A model generated the notes under the pieces. That model saw nothing but the letters and a program-made list of their open reading frames with translations. It ran no database searches and had not been told where the DNA came from. From Geosiphon pyriformis (Eukaryota > Glomeromycota > Glomeromycetes > Archaeosporales > Geosiphonaceae), in assembly GCA_016748015.1 (NCBI GenBank), contig JAAOMT010000620.1, positions 1 to 27,695 on the forward strand: DNA of 27,695 nt, written 5' to 3'. A program made the position numbers and the translations under genes. Below are positions 1-10,161 of this stretch, piece by piece; positions within the stretch are counted from its first letter, which is position 1; each line of letters begins with the position of its first letter.

Positions 1-390
1 TCTCCCTAACCCTAACCCTAACCCTAACCCTAACCCCATCCCTAACCCTAACCCTAACCCTAACCCTAACCCTAACCCTAACCCTAACCCTAACCCTAAC
101 CCTAACCCTAACCCTAACCCTAACCCTAACCCTAACCCTATCCCTATCCCTATCCCTAACCCTAACCCTAACCCTAACCCTAACCCTAACCCTAACCCTA
201 ACCCTAACCCTAACCCTAACCCTAACCCTATCCTTATCCCTATCCCTATCCCTATAAATATCCCTATAAATATCCCTAACCCTAACCCTAACCCTAACCC
301 TATCCCTAACCCTAACCCTAACCCTAACCCTATCCCTATCCCTATCCCTATAAATATCCCTATAAATATCCCTATAAATATCCCTATCCC
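1..390. repeat. Telomeric repeat array (CCCTAA)n, left chromosome end
   Basis: The window opens with tens of tandem CCCTAA units, the C-rich strand of a TTAGGG telomere read inward from the chromosome end. Canonical units dominate to about 229, with scattered variants (one CCCCAT near 34, CCCTAT units near 139-155). The array ends at 388-390, where unique sequence begins. TTAGGG is the usual repeat of filamentous fungi and animals, so it supports a eukaryotic chromosome end but does not identify the species. The first three bases (tct) do not fit the repeat and may be read-end noise. Confidence 0.97.
229..390. repeat. Degenerate proximal telomere block with TATAAATATCCC 12-mers
   Basis: The inner telomere carries runs of CCCTAT plus a 12-bp unit TATAAATATCCC. 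The composite (CCCTAT units followed by two or three 12-mers) occurs twice, at about 229-278 and 329-387, separated by about 50 bp of mostly canonical CCCTAA. Two copies of the same composite with telomere between them suggest duplication by recombination or slippage within the telomere rather than random decay. Confidence 0.85.
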
Positions 391-3274
391 AAAATGCCAT
401 TAGAATTCACAAAATTGACAAGAAAAGCAACCTTGCTCTCAGACTAAACCTGAACAAAAAATTTCAAACCATAAAAAGAAAGATGGTAGATCATATCACT
501 AGAAAAATTAAGTGGCAAACCGGACTTGATCTTCAATTCCTTATAGATCAGAGCATCCCACTTGTTACATATACCAACTGAAACAAAACTGTACTGCATT
601 TTATAACTGACAATTGGATAGAAGACTACTAACACCAAATATAAAAACTGTTATCCAAGACAGCCTTTTTCAGGACTAAATTAATGAAAAAATGAACACC
701 TGAATTCGTTTTGGCCAAACTAGGCTTCAAGAGACTCTTAGTCGATAGAAAAATACTTAAATACTGATGAGATTCACCTTTTTTGGCAATAGAGATTGGT
801 GAGCCATTGATAGAAAGAGAAGGATTGCTGACTCTGCTATTAATGGGAATGGTCACTGTTTTGTTATTATTGATTGAAATATTATTAATCTGAAAAAATT
901 CACTAGCTATATTAAGAATATGCTGAGTAGCATTTTGACTACTACCAACCCAAATTGTATTGTCAACAAAAGCACCAGCAGCAAAAAAAGAAGAAAGCCC
1001 AACCCGAGATTCAGCACAATCACTTTCGAAAACAAAATGAGAATTCAACCTATATTCACACACACTTTCTTGACGCTTGATTTCACACAACAGAGGATCA
1101 TAAAATATATGTCACAGAAGGGGAGAAAAAACCTCTCCTTGGTCCAGGCTATTGTGCACGCAATAACCATCTGTCAAACCAAAATCTGTTATTATATGGT
1201 TGGTGCAACCTTTATGAACACTGCACAAAAACCGAATAAATTTGTTGCACATCTTAATTCTGACCAAGCTCTTTTTGAAGTGCTTCCAGCCAACTGAATT
1301 GTATGCCTTTCGCATGTTCTGAAAAACCAACCAAAGCTCTTGGTTCTTCTCCAGAGCATCCTCAATAACCGAACCAACAGCAAAAATGAGGGACTGCATC
1401 GTTGTATCCTTCAAAACCAAAAAATTGTCTCCATGAAAAACATTGAAAGTACTGCATGCTAAAGAAATCCTATTAGAGAGAATCTTGGAAAGAATCTTAC
1501 AAACTGTTTCAATTAAAGCAATAGGATGAATATTTGTCAGAACACTCTCCCACTCATAAGGTTTAGGGATCATCGAGACCCATGCTTCTTTTCAGAGATT
1601 GGGCACTGATTCACTAGACAAACAAGAGTTCAAAAGCACCAACAACATATCTAGAACCGACCTATCACAGTGTTTCTAAAGCTCATTAGAAATACCTGAC
1701 AAGCCAGCCACTTTACCATCTGCAAGATCAGAAACCACCCTAAAAAATTCATCATACTCGATCGAACACATAATGCCAGAAAAGGCTTTGTCAAAAACAT
1801 GTTCCAATGGCTAATATTGGTAGCACCATTTATCCAAGGTATCATTAACCACATGACACTTCCTAGTCCAACTTTCCATGACCATATCCATCTTAAACTT
1901 AACCAAATCAGGTTCCAGAATCAATTTATTGTTAACCACCAAATAATCCAACACAACTTTATGAAACAGATGCTCTAACATGCTTCTTATTGTATGACTT
2001 TTATTCACTTCAAAGCTTTCTATCCTTCTGTTTATGGCAGATCTGATGTTTGCCTTTTTAGTGTGCTAAAACTCAGTGAGCTTGGATGCCCAATAGGATT
2101 TCTTGGCACCTAGAAGAGTAAAACAAACATAACCAGAGCCCATATCAGAGTCCATCAGATACTAAACGATTGAAGCCTTAACACTGTCCAGAGAAGCCCA
2201 ACACTTTATGAGAGAATCAAAATCCACAGCACACTTTACACAAAACGCCTTAATAATCTTCAAAACCAGAAGTTCCAACTTGTGAAATCTCAAAGACTCT
2301 TTGGTAAAGACATCATTAAATTCCTTGAACCATTTTTTTTTAAACACTTCATTAGCCGAAAGAGTCATTATCTTGCGAACAACATCCCACATTGTATCTA
2401 AATCTGAAAATCTCGTAGAAGCAGCAAATTCATCTGAAAACATTGTCATATTAGCCAACATGGCACACTTAAAATCGATCTATTTACTTTCATTAACACC
2501 CTTAAAATTGAACTTCTATTTGTCTCTGTTCACTTGTTTGCAAAGAAAAATCAACTGTGTATCCAAAAGTCTATCTAAATCCAAAGACACTAAAACAGCC
2601 TAATGATCTGTGTCAAAATGTCCACTGACTCCTGAAACATCATAATAAACTATCACATTGACCAGGTTTGAAGAAACAAACACAAAATTAATTGTTTTCC
2701 TGACACCTCTGGAATTCTCCCAAGTGGGCATTTTTACAGCTGGGCTTCCAGCCAAAGAGTTAACCAATCACAAATCAAAGCACTTCTTGAAACTTGCACA
2801 CTTATAAGAACCATCTTTATTGAAATTGCCACCAAAAATGACAAAAGAAGATTCATTGACAGATTTTGCAATGAGAAAGTTAATTTCGCCAGCTTGAAAA
2901 AAACAAACCATCGATAAAACACCAGCATAGAGCCCCAAAATTGACATAGAAAGTTTATTTTTGAAAAGTAACTTAATGGAAAGAAGCCAACCAGACACCT
3001 CAGAAACTTTGCATATATGTTTAGCCAAGGAAGAGTTTATAACAATTACAACACCAGCATCCAGATGCCCAGATTCCAATCCAGAAGTGAACACCCAAAC
3101 ATCATTAAATTTGTCAGCAATCCAGGGACAAACTTTTCTTTTCAGCTTAGATTCTGTAAAAATAGAAACCAAATTGTCCATGTTCTTATACCAACAAATA
3201 ACATTATCCTGTTTTGCAGGATTATTTATCTCTCTAACATTGCATGTGGCAATCTTCCAAATGAACTTACTCAT
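388..3274 (-). pseudogene. LINE A ORF2, endonuclease plus reverse transcriptase (broken, 3'-truncated)
   Basis: ORF2 would nick target DNA and copy LINE RNA by target-primed reverse transcription. The endonuclease (about 2540-3274) shows CNVREINNP, FTESKLKRK, GGNFNKDGS and a C-terminal SGHFDTDH, as in exonuclease-endonuclease-phosphatase enzymes of LINEs. A linker region follows (2162-2461). Reverse transcriptase begins near 1573 (IPKPYEW) and includes LVFQNMRKAY, LDQGEVFSPLL and the catalytic loop. In that loop the usual VDD reads FVDN, a G-to-A loss of an aspartate. The Trp expected after SPLL is a TGA. Coding runs on through about 444-638 to NSNGILG at the telomere junction, so the C-terminal part (thumb end and any RNase H) is absent. 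Several stops and frameshifts make this a pseudogene. Confidence 0.88.
3271..3274 (-). promoter_or_regulatory. ATGA stop/start overlap between LINE ORF1 and ORF2
   Basis: On the minus strand the ORF1 stop TGA (3273-3271) overlaps the ORF2 start ATG (3274-3272) as ATGA. ORF1 ends LPFQ-stop and ORF2 begins MSKFIWK. Overlaps of this type are known to support termination-reinitiation in some LINEs (for example SART1) and in RNA viruses. Here it fixes the ORF2 start and explains how two ORFs on one transcript could both be translated. Confidence 0.8.
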
Positions 3275-5114
3275 TGAAAAGGGAGTTGAGAATTCACACT
3301 GCCAGCCAAAACCAAACTTTCAAAATGAGCAGACAAGCTCAACATAGATTTGGAGAGACTCTCTAACATATTTTCTAACTTGATAACTTGAGGAAACACT
3401 AATGAGTTCACAATCATAGCAGTCTCATCACTAATGGTCTCATCCGAACCTGCTCCCATCACTATATTACCCTCCAGATTCTGTGATGGGGGGGTCACCA
3501 GCAGTTAACATCCAAGGCTAGGCTGAAAAACTGCTGGCATGAGTAAATCTAATCTCTTAGCCAACTCACCAATTTGTCCCACGAGACTGATGAGACTGCT
3601 TTCAATACTAATTAGACATTTTTCCAATTCATTTACAACAGAAGGAAGAGGTTCACCATTAACAATGGAACCAAATTGTAACTTGCTACCAGAGGGGAGG
3701 GGAACAGAAGAAGCACCAGCAACCAATGCCCAAGTTTTACCACCAAATGCTAGGGGATGAAAGATGAGAGCAGATTTCTTTGCATAAATTCTCGCCAACC
3801 TGAGCTAGTTCTGAGCTGAAAAGAGAGTCTTTCTGCCACTTGGAAACACAGCATTCTTGACAAACCTACAACTAAGAAATGTATGACCAAAATTCTTGCA
3901 AACTACACATGATGCCAAAGAAAGATGAGACCAGCGGAGACCAACACTCTTTATAACTGGAGTCAATGCCATTGTATTAACCAAATCCAATTCAGAACCA
4001 AAACACACAGAGACACAGCAGGCACGAGAATAGTTTGAGGGATTACAATCAATAAAGCAAGTTTTCCCACCAATAGAACCAATAAAGTCTCACAAATCAT
4101 GAGCTGTGGTTCCCACAGGAAGAGTATATAGCAAAGCCCTAAAACTATCCCTGGCATCCTATGATTGTTTGTTGATATCAGCCCTGGCCACACAAACTGC
4201 ATCTTTCCCGATGAGAATAGACCACTTAGAAGCCAATAAATCAGCTTGTGTTTGATCTTCTAATTCGATGATTGCCTTTTGCTACAAACCCACCAACTGC
4301 ATTTTGATCACTTTAATCTTCCCAAATTCAGACACTGCAGCATGCACAGCCTCCACAAAAGTTCCCACAAGATTTTCCGATTCGTACGATTGTTACTAGG
4401 ATGTCTGAGATTGGTGTTTACCATAATACTATGATCATTAACTAGATTCATCACAGCCATTATTGCCTTTTTAAAAGTGAATGTCATTCGGATAATTCCA
4501 CCAAATTTTGAGGGGGTGGAGGCCCCCCCAAAACCATTCACACCAGAGAAAATTTTTCTAATGAAGCCCAACTTTTCCTGAGAGAATTTTCCAGAAACAG
4601 CCACAAAATCAATGTCCAAAACAAAAGACTTATGAATAGAAACTTGAACAGAAGACTTGAGTGAAAGAGGAGGTAGAAGGAGAATAGAATCATCTAACAC
4701 ATCATTATTATTATCACTTTTCTTACTGAAATCAATCATGCCCAAAGACTTTTCAAGAGTGCATTTTGTGACTATCCTTTTGGGACCTTTGGGTGTTATT
4801 TCAACATCATTGCCATCAGACTCTCCTTCACTTTCCAGTTGAAAGCTGGTCTCCTCCACCAAGTACTCTTTTTCCATGTTAACACTTTTTGACTCAGTAG
4901 TATCCCTACAATCTTGGTTAACCAAAACATTAGATGTGCTATCAGTAGAAATACCAACTACTTTGAGGGGTTTTTCCAACAAACCACTTTTGCACTTTTT
5001 TCTAGAAGATGAATCAACAACAACAGGACTGGAAATCAACTTCTTCTTGGACTCTTTTATAACAAAAATACTACCACAGTCGGCAGCTTTGTATTCGAAC
5101 AGAAAAGGTTTCAT
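3271..5114 (-). pseudogene. LINE A ORF1, gag-like nucleic-acid-binding protein (frameshifted)
   Basis: ORF1 would encode the RNA-binding particle protein of the LINE. The first block (4308-5114, 268 codons) begins MKPFLFEYK and holds a charged, Ser-rich N-terminus, then a globular part with VSGKF...IRKIFSGVNGFGGASTPSKF. Coding continues after frameshifts near 4300 and 4000 and in-frame stops near 3803 and 3503. A CCHC zinc knuckle, C-x2-C-x4-H-x4-C (CVVCKNFGHTFLSC), lies at 3868-3909. The C-terminal part (3271-3798) includes a predicted helical, heptad-like stretch (VNELEKCLISIESSLISLV) that could serve oligomerisation. The last codons end at a TGA that overlaps the ORF2 start. The start was chosen as the first Met of the long open block, and no coding is seen upstream. 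Confidence 0.85.
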
Positions 5115-5127
5115 AGTATTTAACTAA

Positions 5128-6190
5128 ATAGCAAAAGAAAATAGAGGTGGTAAAAACTACTTTCAAAATTTGCACTTTTTTGGGGAATTTAGGACATAGG
5201 AGAAAAAGAGTTTTTTAATTTTCTTTTTATTTAAATATTAATTTAATTTTTATTTTAAACATTATATATTTAAGTTTTAATAACTTTATTATTACTTTTA
5301 TATTAATACTTTATATTTTTATAAAATTTTTATTTTTATTAAATAAATTTTTTATTTTTTATTATTAAAAAACATATATTATAGTTTTTATAAATTTTTA
5401 AACAATATTAATAATATTTTTAAATTAAAAAATTTTTTAATATTTAAACTATTTTTAAAAATAAAATTTCTGTTTTTGTTATATTTTTATTATTATTTTA
5501 TAAGATAATAATTTTTTTGTCTAAAATTTAATAGCTATTATTAATAATACTATAATTAAAAAAAGTTATAAATAGAACTATTTATGGTTTTATAAATAAT
5601 ATTTTTAGACAAAATTTAAAGATTTGGTTAAAAATATTAAAAACTTAAATAATAAAATAAATTTAATTTTAAAAATACTTTTAAATATTTGTATTAAATA
5701 ATTTAAAAATATAAAAAGTAATTTTGCAAAAATAATAAAATTTTTTTTAAATACTAAATAAAAAACACATAATAAAAGTAAAATTTTATTATACTTTTAA
5801 TTAAATACTTTAAAACTAAAAAAATAAATACAAATAAAATAATAGTTTTTTTATTTTTATATTTTATTGCTTTAAGATTTAAATAATTAAATCTAAAAGT
5901 TTTTATTAAAAAAATTTAATTTTAAATATTAATTTATTAATAAATATCAAAAAATTATTTTTTATAATAAATAATTTTAAAAGACTATTATTTTTTTAAA
6001 AGTTTAAAAAATTATATACAAAATAATAATAGAAACAAATACAATAAAATTTCTTTTTTTTCTATATCTAAAATTTCTTAAAAAACACTTTTCTAAAAAA
6101 AAGTTTTAATTTTTCTTGTTGTTTTTTTTCAATATTTCTTTAATTAATAATCTTTTTGTTATAATCTTGGAAACTGTTTCAAGTAGTAAT
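5128..6190. other. AT-extreme spacer, no gene seen
   Basis: About 1 kb consists almost only of A and T, with long A and T runs and no open frame of interest. It separates the 5' ends of two divergent LINEs and may contain their decayed 5' untranslated regions. I see no RNA gene or conserved motif in it. Confidence 0.7.
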
Positions 6191-7290
6191 ATGTCTAAAA
6201 AAAACATCTAAAAGTGTTTTTTATGATTTTACTGGTGGCTTTTTTTTTTCAGAAAAAGAGAATTGTTTTTAAAAATGTAAAACACTTTGGTAATAAAAAA
6301 AATATCTCTTTGGTCAAGTCTGAGTTTGACAATAGTGTGTATTCTGATGTGGACAGTATGTCTAATAATAATAAAGACAATAATATAGCTGGTATTAATA
6401 GTGGGTCTTTTCTAAATTCAGCTGTGACTACTTCTAAAGCAAAAAAAATAGTTACTGGTTTGAATTGTGGTTCTCTTTTTGGCTCTATTAGTTTTAATAT
6501 AAATAAGAAAATTGGGCTCCTTCTACTTTCTCTTGATATCTCTTTGGATAAAAAATGAGTAAATTCTAAAATAATAAAAACTCAAGTAGAAGTATTTGTT
6601 AGGAAATTATTTGCTTTGAATATTAATTTCTCTGCAATAGAAGACAAATTAGCAACAGCAAAAACTTAGTTAATAAAAATATTGTTTTTAACTATCATAA
6701 TTTTAGGAGAGCCACTACTCTTTCAAAATTTGAAAAAATCATTAAATTTACCTTTATTTTAGAAGCAAGCATAGAAAAAGCCACATTATTGGCCAGAGAA
6801 AAGAAGATCAATGTAAATAGCAATTTCAAGAAACAAAAAATATGCTCAGATTAGACTGTAATCATTAAGGAAATTTCTATAAATATGCCAAGAAAAATAA
6901 TTATTGTTACAGTATTTAAGTTTGGTCAAATTGTGTCTATTAAAATTCAGTTTATTGAAATATAGCAGAAGGCTGTGGTAAAATTTGCTAAATCAGATCA
7001 AGTAAATTAACTGGTAATAAAATAGTCATTCTTAATTAAGAAAAACTCAATGCATATATCTAAAACTGTAAAAAATTAAGAAACTTGAATGTTTAGAGAT
7101 TGGTTTAGAATGTTTTTGTTTATCTTGTTTGTAAAAATGACTGTTTATAATTTGGATACTCTTTTGAAAGGAGCTGGTAAGAAAACATGTGTTATTAATT
7201 ACTTACTTAAGACTGACAACTGGGTCCACTGTGGTTGGTTTTGAATCTGATAAAAATCTAGAATCTGTCTTTTGTACTGTTACAGATGAT
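6191..7290 (+). pseudogene. LINE B ORF1 remnant, plus strand
   Basis: A second LINE ORF1 of a different subfamily from LINE A. A start ATG lies at 6191 in a different frame from the main block 6214-6558. That block carries KNVKHFGNKKNISL and VYSDVDSMSNNNKD, a pattern I recognise from Glomeromycotina LINE ORF1 proteins. Its TGA at about 6556 falls where a Trp is expected (KK-stop-VNSK). The same frame then continues with KIIKTQVEVFVRK and FALNINFSAIED, similar to VQVSIHKSFVLDIDF in LINE A. Later frames decay quickly, but VVGFESDKNLESVF near 7230-7275 looks like the distal ORF1 segment just before the zinc-knuckle region. The element is cut at about 7290 by gypsy A sequence. No ORF2 is present. 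Confidence 0.7.
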
Positions 7291-7526
7291 TATTTAGGGT
7301 CTCAAGTAAAATAACAAATCCGTAACTTGGTGCTTAGTTGGTATTTTGGTGTTGAAATCTGAAGGTTTTGTTGTAGAGTTCTTTGTATAATAGACAGAAA
7401 TTTAATAATTGTTTTTAGTAGCCTCCCAGAATCACAATTCCGTTGAATTTTTTTCTCAGTGTGGTGGCCAGTAATTTTCTTGGTAAGCTATTCTCAAATC
7501 TATAAGTGTTCTACCCTTATTTCATG
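7290..7526 (-). other. Gag leader remnant downstream of the gypsy A LTR
   Basis: The reverse complement matches the leader of element D (about 14141-14350) in several blocks, including AATAGCTTA, AATTAAATtTCTGTcTATTA and AAGCACcAAGTTAC (lower case marks differences). This places the 5' start of a further gypsy copy directly beyond the LTR. The copy is cut off at LINE B near 7290-7320. Confidence 0.6.
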
Positions 7527-7538
7527 GGTCTTTTACCA
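7527..7538 (-). other. Candidate primer-binding site TGGTAAAAGACC (gypsy A)
   Basis: The minus strand reads TGGTAAAAGACC a few bases after the LTR end. The same 12-mer sits at the equivalent place in element D (14129-14140). TGG is the expected complement of a tRNA CCA end. I could not match the rest to a particular tRNA. Confidence 0.5.
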
Positions 7539-7539
7539 G

Positions 7540-8122
7540 TCTCTATGACGTCTGTATCTCAGTGCTTAATCCTTAATCAATTTAGTAAAACCAAAAAAAT
7601 AACAAAAAGAAAATAAAAAAAATAAAAAAATAACCAAAAGCAATTGCAAGTTAGTATCTCGTCAATAGCCATAATCAAAAGCTATTGTTTTAGTGTGGTT
7701 AAGTATCAGTTACTATCAACATGAAGTGTTGATAGTGGAGAGTGAATTGAAATGGTGAATAATTATTTATTGATATTTGTGATATGGAAGGTTTTTAACT
7801 GATGGATTCTGTTCTTTCTACTTTTAACACTACTGCTATATATACATAATTTGGGTTTTATAAGATTGCTTACATTCTCAAGCAATGTGCTATAATTTCT
7901 CAAGCAATGCTCACATTGCTGAGCAATATGTCATATCTTTTTGACATTGCTCTACATTGCTGAGTAATGTGCCATAAATTCTTATATTGCTCCATATTGC
8001 TAAGCAATGTGCCATGATTTTTGACATTGCTCCATATTGCTGAGCAATGTGATCACATGTTAACTACTACTCACTTATTGGTCTACTATTTTTCTATATT
8101 TGTTTTCTTTTTATGAGTAACA
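7540..8122 (-). repeat. LTR of gypsy A (same family as the element D LTRs)
   Basis: The LTR starts (minus strand) at TGTTACTC, 8122-8115, directly after a polypurine tract, and ends next to the candidate primer-binding site. It shares with both D LTRs the start (TGTTACTyA), a 16-nt core AAATTATGTATATATA at 7837-7852 containing a TATA box, a block CAATAGCTTTTGATTAT, and the tail before the primer site. The exact 3' boundary is uncertain by several bases. The upstream U3 part differs from D and carries a 40-bp tandem repeat. Confidence 0.8.
7915..8050. repeat. 40-bp tandem repeat with ATTGCTnAGCAAT palindromes in U3
   Basis: Four near-identical palindromes (ATTGCTGAGCAAT and variants) start at 7915, 7956, 7996 and 8036, giving a period of 40-41 bp. 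A further half copy lies near 7865-7886. The repeats lie upstream of the LTR TATA core in transcription direction, where enhancers of LTR elements usually lie. Confidence 0.85.
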
Positions 8123-8138
8123 TTATCTCCTCCTTTTT
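8123..8138 (-). other. Polypurine tract of gypsy A
   Basis: The minus strand reads AAAAAGGAGGAGATAA immediately before the LTR start TGTTAC. Element E has the comparable GGAGAAGATAA before its 3' LTR. A purine run at this spot primes plus-strand DNA synthesis. Confidence 0.75.
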
Positions 8139-8252
8139 AATATTGAGCTCTGTTGAAATCTTCATTTTGAATTAATTCTAATACTTTTTTTCAAGTATTG
8201 TTTGTTTGACTCTGTTTCTTATGTTTTCTACTTGTGTATTGTTCATTCTTCT

Positions 8253-8771
8253 TCATTGGTTAATGGTTATGGTTTCTATGTCAGAGTGTAACAGTATTTT
8301 TGGATAGTTCCGAAATATGTTGTGTAATTGGTATATTGTTTTAACATATAATGTTGAATTTGTTTTCTTTCCAATAAATTCTTCAATTTGTTGTATTATG
8401 TCTTGGTTGAATATTCTCTTGGATTTGTCAATATACAACTCCTGAATATTCAACTTTTGACCTAACTGGTAATAGCAATATGATATTGGAAGTTGTTCTG
8501 TCCATTGCTTCCAATTTTTTTTTGTAAGCTCTTCTGTTGGTGCCATAGCAGATATTTTCCCAAAAGTGTTCTTCACTTTTTCTATTAAATTATCTGTTCA
8601 GTTTTTATTGTTCTTTAGTAATTGCTGATATGGTGTATTTTTTGTTTTTCTTTTGGTATTTTGATAGCAAATTGTTTGATTGTTAATGATAATTTCCATG
8701 TTTAAAGATTGTTGACTTAAGGCTTGGAATAATTGTTGAGCTATGATGTGAATATGATCTGGTATTTCCAT
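8253..8771 (-). pseudogene. Gypsy A ORF3, unknown protein between integrase and LTR
   Basis: An open frame of 172 codons starts at ATG 8771-8769 (MEIPDHIHIIAQQLFQALSQ) and ends at 8253. It has a single in-frame TGA at 8600-8598 where a Trp is plausible (KNNKN-stop-TDNLIEK). No family is recognised. The N-terminal third is rich in Gln and Asn. The middle holds ISAMAPTEELTKKNWKQW, and the C-terminal part looks helical with many Ile, Lys and Gln. No signal peptide, transmembrane helix or zinc motif is visible, so it does not look like a retroviral envelope. It has fewer interruptions than the neighbouring pol. Element E has an ORF in the same place. Confidence 0.6.
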
Positions 8772-8929
8772 TTTTCTTGGTTGCTTTTGTTATGTATATT
8801 GTGTTTTTTATATACTCTTTTATTGTTCAATTTTATGTGTTTGGTCCAATGATTATGATTGGTTTCAGATCTTGTAGAATTTCATCTGGTTGTACTAGTA
8901 TCTGTTGTATTCCCAATTGTGGAATGTTA

Positions 8930-10161
8930 TTGGTGGATGATAATGCTATTTGGTGATATGGTTTCAGTCAATCACTATGTGTTGCTTTGGCTAAAATTTT
9001 ATTGTTCTATCTTAATTTATAAGCTCCATTTCCAAGAATTTCTTCTATGTAAAATGGTCTGTTTTATTTGATGTCAAATTTTCCATTCCATTGTTTTTCT
9101 GCTTTGGTACAATGTAATAGTACTTTGTCTCTAATCTTGAATTCAATTGGTTTATCTAGTAGTTGGTTATTGTGTCATTCTTTTTGTTTTTTTTGTGATT
9201 TTTGTATGTTGTTAGCTGCTTTTTATTGTCTGTTTTTCAATGTTTCTATTAAGTCATATGTTCTTCTTAACAATGTTTCCTGAAAATTGTCTTCAATTAT
9301 TGGTTCTGTTGGATAAGTGGTGACTTCTATCTCAACTGGTAATGTTGTTGTTCTACCGTATACTAATTCAAATGGTGTTGCTTGTGTGCTGTCTTGTTTT
9401 ATTGTCCAATAAGCAAATAATACTGATGGTATGAACAAATTCCATTCATCCTGGTTTTCTTGACTAATCTTGGCAATTGCTTCACACAGTGTTTTATTGA
9501 ATCTTTTTACTAATCCATTGGTTTGTGGATAGTATGGTGATAACAGTGGTCTTTTGATTCTGAATCTTTGACTTAATTCTGTTAATGTTTTGTTCACAAA
9601 GTGAGTTCCTTGATCTAATAGTAGTTCTTTTGGACATTCATGTTGACAAATCAAATTTTGATAAACAAATTTGGCAATGGATTCTGCATCTGCTCTTTGA
9701 ATTGTTTTTGCTTTTGGCCATTTAATGAGATAATCCATGACTACTGCAATATATCTGTTGCCTTTGCTGGTGATTGTTAATGGTTCAACTAAGTCAATTC
9801 CAATTCAATCAAATGGTTGTCCCACTTTGATTGGTTTTAATGGTTCACTGGGTTTTGTTTCTCCTCTTCTCTGACAAGCATCACAATTTTGAACATATTG
9901 AATGATGTTTGGATACATTAATGGCCAATAGTATCTTTTTCTAGTTCTTTCTATGGTTGCTTCTTTATGAAAATGTCCTGCTGTTGGATCTGAGTGCATG
10001 TTGAATAATATTGTTTCTTTCTTTGGTTCTGTAATTACTCTAATTGGTTGATCTGAATTCTTTCTGTTTTTCCAGTAAAGTATATTTTGATGGTTGATAA
10101 AATATTTTGATTGTTGTTTTATGCTGTTTTGTTCTTTTTGAGATAATTTCTTCTTGAACAA
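8930..10161 (-). pseudogene. Gypsy A integrase (HHCC, DD35E core with Glu-to-Lys, C-terminal domain)
   Basis: Integrase inserts element cDNA into the genome. The N-terminal HHCC zinc domain is in 9805-10161 (HSDPTAGHF ... CDACQRR). The core follows: the first Asp lies near 9800, the second in LLLDQGTHF, and the third catalytic residue 35 positions later reads K in TNGLVKRF where E is required, a G-to-A change. The C-terminal domain shows KQWNGKF and ILGNGAYKLR near 8980-9060, typical of the SH3-like gypsy integrase tail. Frames change between 9805 and 9738 and past 9223. The gene lies just upstream of ORF3. Confidence 0.85.

Larger units (their letters stand above)
388..5114 (-). mobile_element. 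LINE A: non-LTR retrotransposon, 3'-truncated at the telomere
   Basis: A two-ORF LINE reads toward the chromosome end. ORF1 (CCHC nucleic-acid-binding protein) starts near 5114 and ORF2 (apurinic-type endonuclease plus reverse transcriptase) starts at 3274. Several frameshifts and stops show it is dead. Its 5' part is present, which is unusual because most LINE copies are 5'-truncated. What is missing is the 3' part: coding stops within ORF2 at the telomere repeats. The reading style (for example QGEVFSPLL and GAFVDxTIWVG in RT) matches abundant LINEs I associate with Glomeromycotina, by memory only. Confidence 0.9.

Noticed and set aside
920-1297. Plus-strand ORF of 125 codons
   Set aside because: It lies opposite the LINE A reverse transcriptase, whose RT motifs are read on the minus strand.
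2961-3347. Plus-strand ORFs near 2961-3347
   Set aside because: They are opposite the LINE A endonuclease and the ORF1/ORF2 junction and show no domain.
388-5114. Telomere-targeted LINE insertion of TRAS/SART type
   Set aside because: The element is cut inside ORF2 coding at the telomere and its 3' end is absent, which does not fit target-primed insertion into telomeric repeats.
7860-8050. CRISPR-like array of evenly spaced 13-bp palindromes
   Set aside because: The spacers are near-identical copies of each other, so this is a 40-bp tandem repeat in an LTR U3 in a eukaryotic context.
8859-9283. Plus-strand hydrophobic ORFs that look like membrane proteins
   Set aside because: They are antisense to the gypsy A integrase tail. 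Hydrophobicity arises from the complement of Lys/Asn/Gln-rich coding.
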